The translations under genes and the position numbers were made by a program. The notes below the pieces were generated by a model. That model searched no databases. It was given only the letters and a program-made list of their open reading frames with translations, and was not told the DNA's origin. Shown piece by piece: positions 27,508 to 37,072 of a stretch of DNA of 64,000 bases. How positions within the stretch are numbered: position 1 is the first letter of the stretch; each line of letters opens with the position of its first letter. This DNA comes from Anaerolineaceae bacterium (GTDB lineage: Bacteria > Chloroflexota > Anaerolineae > Aggregatilineales > Phototrophicaceae), in contig NZXX01000001.1 of assembly GCA_002702065.1 (NCBI GenBank), positions 2,170,001 through 2,234,000 of the forward strand, read 5' to 3'.

Positions 27508-28638
27508 TTATATCATTTGGCTGTAAATTTGCCGGAGATTTTCTGCGGCGGACTGCCACGTGAAGTGGGTTGCCTGCTCATTACCGCGTTGCACCAATGT
27601 AGCTGCAAGCTGGCTATCCGCAATCACACGCTCCAATGCGTCTGTGATTGCATCGACATCGAGCGGGTCGACCATCAAGGCTGCGTTGCCGGCGACCTCT
27701 GGCAGCGAAGAGATATTCGAGGTGACCACCGGCGTGCCACACGCCATTGATTCCAGAACCGGCAGCCCAAAACCTTCATAAAGCGAGGGAAACGCGAAAC
27801 AGGCCGCCCCTGAATACAACGCAGGCAAATCCGCTTCATCCACGAAACCGATGAAGTGTACGTATGCTTCCATGCCGGTTTCCGCAATCATGGCGTAGAT
27901 TGGGTCTTCGAGCCAACCACGCCCACCAGCAATGACCAGATGAATATCATGTCCACTTTGGCGCAAATTGGCCAGAGCCTGAATGAGCCGGCCATAGTTT
28001 TTGCGCGGCTGAACGGTACCGACAGAAAGGATATACGGTACATTGCCCAGCTTATAGCGATTGCGCACAGCCTGCTGGTTTTCGACGGAGGCGGGGTGAA
28101 AATGATCATCCACCCCTCCATAGAGAACCGTCACTTTGTCAGATGGAACGTTATACAACTCAATGAGGTCATCTTTGGTCGCTTGTGAATCTGCAAGGAC
28201 ATGGTCCGCCCGGTTGACAGAAGCCGGAACCACGCGATCCAGATAACGCTTCAGATTGGGCGCAGCGGCTTCGGCGACACGTACAAACGACAGATCATGA
28301 ACCTGAACAATGGTGCGCGTCCCTGGTCGTGTCGGGGGCAGCACAAAATCTGTGGCGTGATATAACCCAAGCGGGCCGGTAAAAAACTCTACCGGAACCG
28401 GGACATGCATGCGATGCCACAGCCGTGCCAACCAGCGCGGCGATAGCCGGGTTGACCGCCAGTGAAAATTCTTGCCGGGGGAGGGCGGTAATCCGGCTGA
28501 TGTCGCACCAGCCACAAATAAACGATACGGCGTGGTATCGTCACAATCAGCCAGCGCCGCGACCATCTCTCGCACGTAGCGCCCGATTCCGGCACCCTGC
28601 TCATAGGCAGGGGTGTAATCAATGCCTATGTTAGTCAA
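27508..28638 (-). CDS. GT4-family glycosyltransferase
   Basis: A 376-residue retaining glycosyltransferase of GT-B fold. The N-terminal half has GIGRYVREMV and VQVHDLSFVR. The C-terminal nucleotide-sugar domain has ILSVGTVQPRKNYGRLIQA and the conserved acidic block FPSLYEGFGLPVLESMACG, followed by VVTSNISSLPEVAG. It probably transfers a hexose onto a lipid-linked or surface glycan. The start is TTG at 28638, one base after the GtrA stop, so it relies on coupling to the upstream gene. It is the last gene of the polysaccharide run. Confidence 0.93.
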   Translation of the reverse strand: MTNIGIDYTPAYEQGAGIGRYVREMVAALADCDDTTPYRLFVAGATSAGLPPSPGKNFHWRSTRLSPRWLARLWHRMHVPVPVEFFTGPLGLYHATDFVLPPTRPGTRTIVQVHDLSFVRVAEAAAPNLKRYLDRVVPASVNRADHVLADSQATKDDLIELYNVPSDKVTVLYGGVDDHFHPASVENQQAVRNRYKLGNVPYILSVGTVQPRKNYGRLIQALANLRQSGHDIHLVIAGGRGWLEDPIYAMIAETGMEAYVHFIGFVDEADLPALYSGAACFAFPSLYEGFGLPVLESMACGTPVVTSNISSLPEVAGNAALMVDPLDVDAITDALERVIADSQLAATLVQRGNEQATHFTWQSAAENLRQIYSQMI

Positions 28639-28639
28639 C

Positions 28640-29218
28640 TTATTTGACGTCGTTGTAGGTCCAGTAGCGGTTGGCGAAGAAGTTCCAGAACATCACGATA
28701 ATAACGCCGACGAACCAAGCCGCAAACGTACCGGCTTTGGCTGTTGCGGTTGCCGAGGGAACGTAATTCGCCCGAAACATATGGATGATGGGCAATATAC
28801 GAGGCATCAGGAAATCTCCCAACGGAGCATAAGCCGCTGAAATCCATATAGTGCGTCCAAGCCAGCCAATCACACTGAGAAATGTAAAGGTAAATAGCTG
28901 TCTTCTGACGGACTTGGAGCGCGAATCCGGGTAAGTCCACAACCGGTTCCAGGTGAAGTTACTGGCAATAGCTGCGCAAAATGCAATGCTTGTGGCAACC
29001 GCTACGCTGAACGTATCCACCGGAGGCAAAACAGTTGCCTGAAGGATAAACAGCGTGCCAAAATCGACAATTGCGCCAATCGTGCCAACCACCGCAAATC
29101 TTAAAAAGCGTTCCACTTCCTTTGATTTACTTCCGAAGCGATCTGCAACAGAGATGATCATATGATCCAGTGGATTACGTGTTCTGCGTGTGTTGTCAAC
29201 AGCGTTGATCTGTGTCAT
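28640..29218 (-). CDS. GtrA-family membrane protein
   Basis: A 192-residue protein with four membrane helices, starting FAVVGTIGAIVDFGTLFIL and containing FTWNRLWTYPDS. This Asn-Arg-Trp-Thr-type pattern is typical of GtrA. GtrA proteins are thought to assist movement of lipid-linked sugars across the membrane. Its ATG overlaps the O-antigen ligase-like stop (4 bases). The hydrophilic N-terminal 30 residues are cytosolic. Confidence 0.92.
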   Translation of the reverse strand: MTQINAVDNTRRTRNPLDHMIISVADRFGSKSKEVERFLRFAVVGTIGAIVDFGTLFILQATVLPPVDTFSVAVATSIAFCAAIASNFTWNRLWTYPDSRSKSVRRQLFTFTFLSVIGWLGRTIWISAAYAPLGDFLMPRILPIIHMFRANYVPSATATAKAGTFAAWFVGVIIVMFWNFFANRYWTYNDVK

Positions 29219-30648
29219 GACGACCTCATACTGACATACGAACTGATCTGATTATAAAGCACCCCAAGGATGCCCAGCATCAAGCCTAGATGAAGAAATA
29301 AGTTATTGACATAAAGGTTGTCGAACAAGCTATGTACCGCAAGATATATCCAAGAACCGAGCAGTCCGATGGCCGCCACGCGAGAAAGCATATCAGGATG
29401 CCGACGAACTTTCCAGGTGAACCATGCGATCAGCAACCAGGCTGTACCGTAGCCTGCCAGTCCGATTATGCCACCTTCTGCGAACATATTCAGGTAGTAA
29501 TTATGCGCATGACCCAGCGGTTCATCCCAGTTGATCAGGCGATGGGCTGGGTAAGCGACCTCATAGTTGCCAAACCCCACACCCAACCAGGGGTTACTGC
29601 GCGCCATATTCAGAGCCGCTTGCCAATGTGCCAGCCGTTCCGCCACAGGGTAATTTTCCGGCGTAATATCGATGGCGCGTACATCTTCAAACGCAAAAAA
29701 CTCGGCGGTAGAACTGCTGATACGGGCAACGATTGACGCCGGTAACAGATTACCAAACCATAACAGTGCCCCGACACCCAGCACCAGCAGCGCCAGCCCG
29801 ATGCCGTATCCGGTTTTACGGGGCAGGGCCATCATCACCACAGTTAGTGATGCGACCAGCCCCAACCACGCGCCCCGGCTCCAGGAAATGACAATGCCGC
29901 CCAGCAGAGCAAAACTGCCGATTGCGTAAAACATGAACGCGAGAAAATCTGCCTGTTGACGCGTTATCCACCACCGGCGTCCATAAGCAAGCATCATCAG
30001 CAACGAGAGCGGGGCAAGCAGCCCCATAAAACCACCGAACGGATTTGGCTGGCCGAATGTGCCAAAAGCCCGAAAGAATCGATCGTTTATGAGTAAGTGA
30101 AGGGCACCGCTGCCGCCTACAAATTCATAGAGCCCAATCGCAGCATTTGCGACACCTGCCAGCACCAGCGCAAAAATGAGCCATTGCCAGCGCCTGGCCG
30201 GTAGGAGGATCATCACAACCCCCACCAGCACCAGCATTTGCAGCCATTTGAGCCATTCTGACAACCAGGCACTCATGGATTGGGCGGGAAATGCGCTAAG
30301 CCCGGTGGCGACGAGCATGATGATTAGGGGTATGTAGAGCGGATTCCAGTCGACATGCAGGCGTTTTCGCCGGAGCACAAACCCGTGCACGAAAACGGCG
30401 CTCAGAAATGCCAGCAAGATCAACTGTCCAATGTCCAGAGGAAGTTGAATGGCAGCCTCTGTTGCAATTAACGTGCGCAGCGGCGCCAGCACAACAAGAA
30501 CCGTCAGGGCAGCCAGTGGTGTAATCGCAATCAGCAGAATGAACAGGAGTGCGGAGCCACCAAAGACAACCACAGGCAGCGGTAGGACAGAGGCTAACGC
30601 ACCCCCGGCTACCGCCGCGCTGAGCCAGATGCTTCGTTTGATGCTCAC
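29215..30648 (-). CDS. O-antigen ligase/polymerase-family membrane protein
   Basis: A 477-residue protein with about 12 membrane helices. The Wzy/WaaL-type periplasmic segment near residues 345-390 contains [22 protein letters not shown] and a conserved His in [12 protein letters not shown]. It would join sugar repeat units or transfer a glycan to an acceptor outside the membrane. The longer open frame to 30714 is rejected. GTG at 30648 overlaps the TGA of the UDP-glucuronate decarboxylase gene (GTGA) and has AAGG upstream. A second domain of this type is part of the fusion at 32245-35394. Confidence 0.92.
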   Translation of the reverse strand: MSIKRSIWLSAAVAGGALASVLPLPVVVFGGSALLFILLIAITPLAALTVLVVLAPLRTLIATEAAIQLPLDIGQLILLAFLSAVFVHGFVLRRKRLHVDWNPLYIPLIIMLVATGLSAFPAQSMSAWLSEWLKWLQMLVLVGVVMILLPARRWQWLIFALVLAGVANAAIGLYEFVGGSGALHLLINDRFFRAFGTFGQPNPFGGFMGLLAPLSLLMMLAYGRRWWITRQQADFLAFMFYAIGSFALLGGIVISWSRGAWLGLVASLTVVMMALPRKTGYGIGLALLVLGVGALLWFGNLLPASIVARISSSTAEFFAFEDVRAIDITPENYPVAERLAHWQAALNMARSNPWLGVGFGNYEVAYPAHRLINWDEPLGHAHNYYLNMFAEGGIIGLAGYGTAWLLIAWFTWKVRRHPDMLSRVAAIGLLGSWIYLAVHSLFDNLYVNNLFLHLGLMLGILGVLYNQISSYVSMRSS

Positions 30649-31580
30649 AGAACCTTGCTGAAAAATTCGATCGTTTGCTGCAAGCCCTGGCGCAATTCCA
30701 CGGCAGGTTCCCACTTCAGGATGGTGCGGGCCCGGGTAATGTCTGGCTGGCGTGTTTGCGGGTCACCTTTGATGCGTTCCTGTTCTTTGAAGATGATGCC
30801 GGCGGGGTTCCCGGTCAGCTCATTGACCAGCTCGGCAAATTGGAGAATGGTCATCTCGTGCGGATTACCAATATTTACCGGTTGGTTGTAGTCCGACATC
30901 AGCAGGCGGTAAATACCTTCGATCAGATCAGAAACAAACTGGAAACTGCGTGTCTGCGAACCATCACCGTAGACGGTCAGCGGTTCGTGGCGCAGGGCCT
31001 GGGCGATAAAATTAGGCACCACGCGGCCATCGGCCAGCCGCATCCGGGGGCCATAGGTATTGAAGATGCGGACAATTCGCGTATCGACACCGTGCGCCCG
31101 ATGATAGGCCATGGTCAGGGCTTCTGCGTAGCGCTTGGCTTCATCATAAACACCGCGCGGACCGATTGCGTCAACGTTGCCGACATATTCTTCGCGCTGC
31201 GGATGTTCGAGCGGATCACCATAAATTTCCGAAGTTGATGCCAGCAGAAAGCGTGACTTTTTCGCCAGGGCGACGCCCAGCGCGTTGTGCGTACCTAATG
31301 CGCCCACCTTCAGGGTCTGGATGGGGTAGCGCAAATAATCAATGGGGCTAGCCGGGGAGGCAAAGTGCAAAATGGCATCTACCGGACCGGCGAGATAGAT
31401 ATAGTTGGTGACATCCTGATGAATAAACTGAAAGTTACGGTTCCCGGCCAGGTGTGCCAGGTTGTCAATGTTGCCCGTTATCAGATTGTCCATGGCGACA
31501 ACCTGATGATCTTCTGCAAGGAAACGGTCACACAGATGTGACCCCAAAAAACCTGCACCACCAGTGACCAAAACGCGCAC
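30645..31580 (-). CDS. UDP-glucuronate decarboxylase (SDR family)
   Basis: A 311-residue extended short-chain dehydrogenase. The NAD site is [12 protein letters not shown], the family mark is [13 protein letters not shown], and the catalytic Tyr-Lys pair is in [27 protein letters not shown] and [16 protein letters not shown] follow. The HFASPAS block is characteristic of enzymes forming UDP-xylose from UDP-glucuronate. It supplies a pentose donor for the surrounding glycan genes. The start is GTG with GGGAG upstream. Confidence 0.9.
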   Translation of the reverse strand: MRVLVTGGAGFLGSHLCDRFLAEDHQVVAMDNLITGNIDNLAHLAGNRNFQFIHQDVTNYIYLAGPVDAILHFASPASPIDYLRYPIQTLKVGALGTHNALGVALAKKSRFLLASTSEIYGDPLEHPQREEYVGNVDAIGPRGVYDEAKRYAEALTMAYHRAHGVDTRIVRIFNTYGPRMRLADGRVVPNFIAQALRHEPLTVYGDGSQTRSFQFVSDLIEGIYRLLMSDYNQPVNIGNPHEMTILQFAELVNELTGNPAGIIFKEQERIKGDPQTRQPDITRARTILKWEPAVELRQGLQQTIEFFSKVL

Positions 31581-31654
31581 AGCGAAACTCCCGGGAGCAT
31601 GTCAGTAATATGGGCAGTGTATCACAGGTTATTGAGCAGGACGTATAGGAAAAA

Positions 31655-32209
31655 TCAAACTTTGACTTTCGCTTCACCGGAGGATTGAAGCTCGCGGACC
31701 ATGCGGCCAAAGGTGTCGTCGAAAACTTCCAATGCTATCGCGCTATCGAGGCAAAGATAGACAGTCCTCAGATGCTGCAATTCTTCAAATGTATAGTCCA
31801 CGATGGCTTCGAGCATGATGCGCGCGCTGCTTTCGATAGGATAACCCAGCGTACCTGTTGAGATAGCGGGCAGCGCAATGGATTTAAGACGATTTTCTTC
31901 GGCTAATTCCAGGCACTTGACCGTCAGCTTGGAGAGCTTGCCGCGTTCACCGCCTTCACCCCAGCGCGGTGCGACTGCATGAATGACACGATCAAAAGGA
32001 AGGTTACCAGCCGTGGTGATTACCGCAGAACCAATATCGCACCAGCCAATTTCGAAACATTCTTGCTCGATGGCCGGGCCAGCATGTTGGCTCATCGCCG
32101 GGTCAATGGACAGGTTTGGATCGGTCACCACCACAAGGCCGCTCACATTCAGATCATAGGGGCTGTCATCGAGAATCTGAATGGTAACCTTGTTGATTTT
32201 CGCTTTCAT
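31655..32209 (-). CDS. Macro domain protein
   Basis: A 184-residue macro domain protein. It has an N-terminal strand (KINKVTIQIL), an Asp-Pro-Asn segment VVVTDPNLSID, AVITTAGNLPFDRVIHAVAP, and the loop ALPAISTGTLGYPIESSARIML. These parts match domains that bind or hydrolyse ADP-ribose derivatives. The usual AAN of the first loop is replaced by VTDPN. ATG at 32209 starts the fold; ATG at 32245 in a TAATG overlap with the upstream stop is an alternative adding 12 residues. Its place after the fusion gene does not suggest a glycan function. Confidence 0.88.
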   Translation of the reverse strand: MKAKINKVTIQILDDSPYDLNVSGLVVVTDPNLSIDPAMSQHAGPAIEQECFEIGWCDIGSAVITTAGNLPFDRVIHAVAPRWGEGGERGKLSKLTVKCLELAEENRLKSIALPAISTGTLGYPIESSARIMLEAIVDYTFEELQHLRTVYLCLDSAIALEVFDDTFGRMVRELQSSGEAKVKV

Positions 32210-32244
32210 GAGGTGGCCCCGCCAACATTGTTGTGTTTGGCACA

Positions 32245-35200
32245 TTACACCATTATCTTCTGCGGTTCGTCAATAGATCGTGCGTTCGATAAATTGGCGA
32301 TCAGCCCAAGAAGCAGCACAAACACGAAGGCAAGGTCGTTGACATAAACACTATTATCGACAAGGCCATGACTCAGGAGGTTGATCATGCTGCCCATCGT
32401 TCCAACCACCAGCGCAAACAAGTATGGGTCGCGTGTTCTGAAATAAGTATAAGTCCGGTAAGCCGTGCTCCAGAATGCAAGCTGAAGCCACACAAAAATG
32501 AATACGCCACCGATGCCAAGTCTCACCCAAAAATCGAGGATTACGTTGTGCGGGTGAGACAGATTTGGCTCCTGCCAGGCATCCGGCAGAATGTACGCGC
32601 CACGAAATGCGTATAAGAACTGGTCCAGCCCAAGGCCAGTGAGGGGGTGGTCCTCAATAATGTGCCATGCACTTTCCCAGACGCGAAGTCGCGCAAAATT
32701 TGTACCACTGGTGAAGTCCAGTAACCGCGCAAACCGTGCTGACCGCAAGGCGACAGCGAACAGACCCGCACCTACAACACCCATTCCAACCAGAGGCAAC
32801 CATGCGCGGCGTCGCCAGACCAACCACAGCACCGCCGCTGCTGAAACGGGAATACCTATAAAGAGGGCGCCCGCGCTCTGGCTCAGGCTAACTGCCGCCA
32901 GCATAAAGATGATGGCAGCTACCGCAAACAGCCGCCGCCGCCGATCTACCGGAACCAGGATGAAAGCCAATGCAAAGGGTATGCAACGCCCCAGAAACAA
33001 GCCGAGATTATTGGGTGAGCCATAGACGCTGGCAAGTCGAGGGATGCCACTCTCGGCAGCGATGATGGATTCACCTTGAAAAAACATGACTAAGCCGATC
33101 ACTGAAACCAGCAGGCCGGCCACAAGAAGCGCATCAACCAGCATCAGCTGCACCGCGCGCCCGGAGCAGCGCGTTCTGAGGATGGCGTAAAACAGAGCAG
33201 GCTCAATAAACATCACCCGCAGGTCGGTCATTGCATTTCCAAGTAACGCGGACCAGCTCAATGATATTACGCCCAGCACCACCCACGCGAGGATTGCCCA
33301 ATCCAGCCATGAAAAGCGAGGGAGGGGTAGACGGTAAGCGGGCACAACCGTTTGCCGCGCCATTGCCCAATCACCCAAAAGGCGAAGTAGCCAGGCGGCT
33401 GTGGTTATAAGAATGACCACTTCGGCAACGGGAAACGCGAAGTGCAGCAGCTCGACAGGAAAGAGAAAAAATGGTGCCCACAGAATGGTTAACAACAGAC
33501 CCAGCTCTAAGCGGCGAAAGATCATGATGAACAATGCCAGTGATGCTACGAGTGTCAGCACCAGGCCGGGTTCGAGATAGATCAAACCTGCCGTCAGAAT
33601 TGCCAGGGCCAACTGCACGGAGTCGCGGCGGAACAGGGCAGGGGTTTCGCTGCCCCATGTCAGCAGCATACCCACCATCAGTGCAATCGACGTAACAACG
33701 CTGATTGCCAGCTGACCCGCGTGACTCAACCCGCGCCAGAAGCGACCTGCAAGCCTGAAATAACGCCCCCAGGGCACTTGCGTACCGGTCACGACCGATG
33801 CTGCCGCTGTCACCACTACCGCAATCCAGGCTACAGCGATCTGCCGATCATAGGGCGCACGCAGATTGCCGGAACTGACTGCGTAACCCACCAATGACCA
33901 TCGATCTTTCGCTTCATCCGGGACCAGATCATCCGCCACAGCGCGCAAGGTGTGTTCCGATAATGGGAGTTGTCGCGCGACCGTAACCATGTCAACTTGT
34001 GGTTCAAGGGTGTCGCTGGTCAGCAGCAGATAGGCATTGCCATCTGCATCTGTCGGTAGGGCATTGGCCTGTTCATTGTCGATTGTGATATATAAATAGG
34101 CGACGTAATCATCTTCGCGCACCAGCAGAGCTACATCGCGTCCGGCAAAGTCGAACGCCAGCGCGCTGTCATTCACCCAACCAATGTCAGCACCCAATTC
34201 GCCAAAGGTCCAGACACCGCTGTAGCGTGCGTAGGGATTTTGAGCCGGATATAAGCCATCGGTCGCGGCCTGTGGCACGGTGCGACCAGCCAAAAACTCC
34301 CACAGAGGGGCAGGATTGCTTTGCGGATCAAGGAGTGAAAATCCCCATACCGGGTTATCCAGTGGCGCATCAGGTTGCCAGTGTTGCAAGTTCATGCCAC
34401 CGAGCCAGGGCCATTCCCGTTCTGCCCGCGCTAATCCTTGATGCACGTGCTGAACCTGATTTTCCGCGCTGACCTGCCCCCAGATGGATGGCGGGCCATT
34501 CCAGTCTTCCGGTAAGCTGTTCCAGCCCCATTCGCTGGCCCACAGTTGTTTTTGCCCATCGCCATTACGCACCATCTCTTCGCGCAGCAGGACGATCCGC
34601 GAAAAATTCAGGACGTCTTCCGAGACGGTTCGGTCTGCCGGTGACAAACTAAAACCGTAAGGTTTGGCGGCAATGCCATCCGTAAAAGCCTGTGCCCCAA
34701 GCGCATACAGGTCGCGCAGGTATTGCAGATCGCTGATATTTTGCGGGCCCTGCTCAACAGTTGGAGCGAGGGCAGCGGCGATAACGTGTGAGTCCGAATC
34801 GGCGCTATGAATAGCTGAGTAGGCTGCTTCCAGTAATGCTGCATAGTGTGCCGGGCGTGGGTTGTTGCCACCCCAGGCATCAATCAGGTTAGGTTCATCC
34901 CATATCTGGTAATAGTCAATTGCCGCCCCATAGCGCTGGGCAAACGCACGGGCGAACTGTGCAAATAAAGCCGGGTCATCTGGTGGGGCAGTTGGATCAC
35001 CACCCGACCGTGCCCACGCTGGCGTATTCATCAATACCACTATTAACTTCAAATCGGGGTAATCCGCCAACTGTGCGACCAGCGCATCCCACCGTTGCCA
35101 GTCATACTGACCTGAGGTTGGTTCGATATCATCCCAATAGGCAAACTGCCGTATCCAGACAATTTGTGCTTGCTGCATGAGTTCAAGCTGGTGCGGCAAT

Positions 35201-35394
35201 TGGTCAGGGGTATATTGCAGCAGATCAGCGTTGACACCGAGGCGCGGAACACGAAAGGGCAGGTTCGCATCTATCGTTGCATCCACGTAGCCACGCAGAT
35301 GATTATCAAGCTCGGCTGTTGTGGCGAACACTGCTGTCAGGCTGCCAGCCAGTACCGCCAACGCAATTCCAAACAGGAGGACACGCCGGATCAT
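32245..35394 (-). CDS. Glycoside hydrolase (clan A-like) fused to O-antigen ligase-type polymerase
   Basis: A 1049-residue envelope protein. An N-terminal signal anchor (1-25) leads to a TIM-barrel glycosidase domain (about 45-400). Its acid/base Glu is in YQIWDEPNL (E167) and its nucleophile Glu is in LWASEWGW (E288), spaced as in clan A families such as GH39 and GH5. A small beta domain (about 405-510) follows. Then come about a dozen membrane helices with an O-antigen ligase-type region, WESAWHIIEDHPLTGLGLDQF, and a conserved His in NLSHPHNVILD. The ATG overlaps the lipoprotein stop by 4 bases. I infer joint cutting and joining of a surface glycan at the membrane. Confidence 0.92.
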   Translation of the reverse strand: MIRRVLLFGIALAVLAGSLTAVFATTAELDNHLRGYVDATIDANLPFRVPRLGVNADLLQYTPDQLPHQLELMQQAQIVWIRQFAYWDDIEPTSGQYDWQRWDALVAQLADYPDLKLIVVLMNTPAWARSGGDPTAPPDDPALFAQFARAFAQRYGAAIDYYQIWDEPNLIDAWGGNNPRPAHYAALLEAAYSAIHSADSDSHVIAAALAPTVEQGPQNISDLQYLRDLYALGAQAFTDGIAAKPYGFSLSPADRTVSEDVLNFSRIVLLREEMVRNGDGQKQLWASEWGWNSLPEDWNGPPSIWGQVSAENQVQHVHQGLARAEREWPWLGGMNLQHWQPDAPLDNPVWGFSLLDPQSNPAPLWEFLAGRTVPQAATDGLYPAQNPYARYSGVWTFGELGADIGWVNDSALAFDFAGRDVALLVREDDYVAYLYITIDNEQANALPTDADGNAYLLLTSDTLEPQVDMVTVARQLPLSEHTLRAVADDLVPDEAKDRWSLVGYAVSSGNLRAPYDRQIAVAWIAVVVTAAASVVTGTQVPWGRYFRLAGRFWRGLSHAGQLAISVVTSIALMVGMLLTWGSETPALFRRDSVQLALAILTAGLIYLEPGLVLTLVASLALFIMIFRRLELGLLLTILWAPFFLFPVELLHFAFPVAEVVILITTAAWLLRLLGDWAMARQTVVPAYRLPLPRFSWLDWAILAWVVLGVISLSWSALLGNAMTDLRVMFIEPALFYAILRTRCSGRAVQLMLVDALLVAGLLVSVIGLVMFFQGESIIAAESGIPRLASVYGSPNNLGLFLGRCIPFALAFILVPVDRRRRLFAVAAIIFMLAAVSLSQSAGALFIGIPVSAAAVLWLVWRRRAWLPLVGMGVVGAGLFAVALRSARFARLLDFTSGTNFARLRVWESAWHIIEDHPLTGLGLDQFLYAFRGAYILPDAWQEPNLSHPHNVILDFWVRLGIGGVFIFVWLQLAFWSTAYRTYTYFRTRDPYLFALVVGTMGSMINLLSHGLVDNSVYVNDLAFVFVLLLGLIANLSNARSIDEPQKIMV

Positions 35395-36989
35395 AATGTC
35401 CAGTCAGGGTTTGAAGCACCAGCATCTAATGTGAGTTGATTCGCCACCAGCGTTTCCACATCGACAATCCACAGATTCCCCTGATAAATAAAGGCAATCT
35501 GGCGGGCATCGGGGCTCCACGCCAGCGTTTGCTGGGCTGTTAAGCCGGGCTGCCCATTTTGCGGAAACACTTTGCGTGCATTGCTGCCATCCCGGTCTGC
35601 GACAATCAGGTCGTATTCTGCCTGCTGATTGATGCTGTTGGTTATATCCCTGGCCTGCAAATACGCCATGCGACCCGACACAAATTCACTGTCTGCTGAC
35701 CCGGACACAGGCGAAAAACTGGGCAAAGCCCAAATCCCTGTATTCTCGAAGATATTAGCCTGAAAGCTGCCGCCGGCATCGGTCACGGCTACGTGAAAGA
35801 TAGGGCTGAATTCCGCCGGAATCTGCGGATTCGGCGATGGCACATGAACGGACGTCAACAGCAATGCGTTGTCCGGGGACCATGACAGCGAAGCGCGCCA
35901 TGACCAGTCGGACCGGGTATTGAACAGGGGGAATTGCAGGAGCGGCTGCATCTCACCGGATTCCAGATCAACAAGCCCGATAGAATCGGCGCGTGCCCAA
36001 CTGAGTAATTGGCCATTGGGTGACCATTCGTAATTCGTCCCCCACCAACCATAAAGGCCACCGGAGGATGGTTCGAGCACCTCAGTAATGCTGAGCGCCG
36101 AGCCATTTTGCGGATCCACGCGCATCAACCAGAGATCATTGAAGGCCTGCCAGCCGGGCGCACTTTCCCGCGCTTCGCCGGTGGTGTAGCTGATGAAGTT
36201 ATCACGGCCCGGCACCCAGGTCGCCCACAGCACATCTTCCGGCACCAATTGCACCGGTTCGCCATCGCTGCTGGTATTGGCGATCATCCAGAGCTGGTTG
36301 AGGAAATTCTCGCGATCACTGTTGCGGGTATCGCGGGTGAAGATCAACTGGCGACCTTCAGGCGACAAGCTAAAAACACGACCGTCGAGGTCACTGCTGG
36401 TTGTGACCGGCCGTTTCGAGCTGCTGCTGCCACTCATGACCCAGGCATTCCGGTTGTTGATATACGCCAGGGTTCCAACGATGGGCACCGGGTCAAGCTG
36501 GCCGGTTGGTCCGACGTAAATGACTTCATCTTGTGCTTCGGTCAATACCACACGGCTGGTTTCAACCGGGTTACGGCGTGTGCCATCCTCGATCAGCACA
36601 CGATAGCAGATCTCCTCAACGCCGTTGAGACCGGCTTGGCCGAGCAGTTCCTCGCCGGGGTCCAGCCCTTCATTCAGCACACGGCGTGTCTGATAGGCGA
36701 TTTCCTGTTCCTGGCATTCTGTCTGCTCGACGACGCGAACCACCGTAACGCGCATGCCATCCCGGATTTGCGTAAACGGGGGCGGATCTACACGATCCAG
36801 TTCACCAACCTCGATTTCCGCATCACGCAAGAACTCGGCCACAGTAAACGGCGTGGTGTACTCGAATGTCATTTCGCGACCATCTGCCACCAAAGACACC
36901 AGATACTGCGGCTGCTCTTCGGCGGGCGTGCACGCAAACAAGGTCATAATGCTGACGAGGAGAAACGGAAAGATGACTTTTTTCTGCAT
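35391..36989 (-). CDS. Lipoprotein with DUF348, G5 and TolB-like propeller domains
   Basis: A 532-residue exported lipoprotein: a signal segment ending in the lipobox LFAC (Cys at about 20). A DUF348 ubiquitin-like domain (about 30-85, VSLVADGREMTFEY, FTVAEFLRDA) and a G5 domain (about 92-170, QTRRVLNEGLDPGEELL) follow, then a WD40/TolB-like propeller (about 185-530). Blade repeats include FSLSPEGRQLIFTRD, YEWSPNGQLLSWAR and LAWSPDARQIAFIYQ. DUF348 and G5 pairs occur in cell-wall-linked proteins such as resuscitation-promoting factors. It is translationally coupled to the glycosidase-polymerase fusion. Confidence 0.9.
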   Translation of the reverse strand: MQKKVIFPFLLVSIMTLFACTPAEEQPQYLVSLVADGREMTFEYTTPFTVAEFLRDAEIEVGELDRVDPPPFTQIRDGMRVTVVRVVEQTECQEQEIAYQTRRVLNEGLDPGEELLGQAGLNGVEEICYRVLIEDGTRRNPVETSRVVLTEAQDEVIYVGPTGQLDPVPIVGTLAYINNRNAWVMSGSSSSKRPVTTSSDLDGRVFSLSPEGRQLIFTRDTRNSDRENFLNQLWMIANTSSDGEPVQLVPEDVLWATWVPGRDNFISYTTGEARESAPGWQAFNDLWLMRVDPQNGSALSITEVLEPSSGGLYGWWGTNYEWSPNGQLLSWARADSIGLVDLESGEMQPLLQFPLFNTRSDWSWRASLSWSPDNALLLTSVHVPSPNPQIPAEFSPIFHVAVTDAGGSFQANIFENTGIWALPSFSPVSGSADSEFVSGRMAYLQARDITNSINQQAEYDLIVADRDGSNARKVFPQNGQPGLTAQQTLAWSPDARQIAFIYQGNLWIVDVETLVANQLTLDAGASNPDWTL

Positions 36990-37026
36990 AGGCCCAGAAT
37001 AATACCATGATTAAAACGATGTGCAA

Positions 37027-37072
37027 CCAGTGGAGGCTCTGGTCGCCCATAAGCCTCCACTGGTGATTTTTT
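37027..37072. terminator. Strong hairpin downstream of the PKD gene
   Basis: A perfect 11-base stem, CCAGTGGAGGC (37027-37037) with GCCTCCACTGG (37053-37063). The T-run (37067-37072) follows it on the plus strand and merges into the TAA of the minus-strand PKD gene. On the minus strand the hairpin begins about 8 bases after that stop but lacks an immediate T-run. It may be a terminator, an mRNA 3' stabiliser or an attenuator before the lipoprotein gene. Confidence 0.7.
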
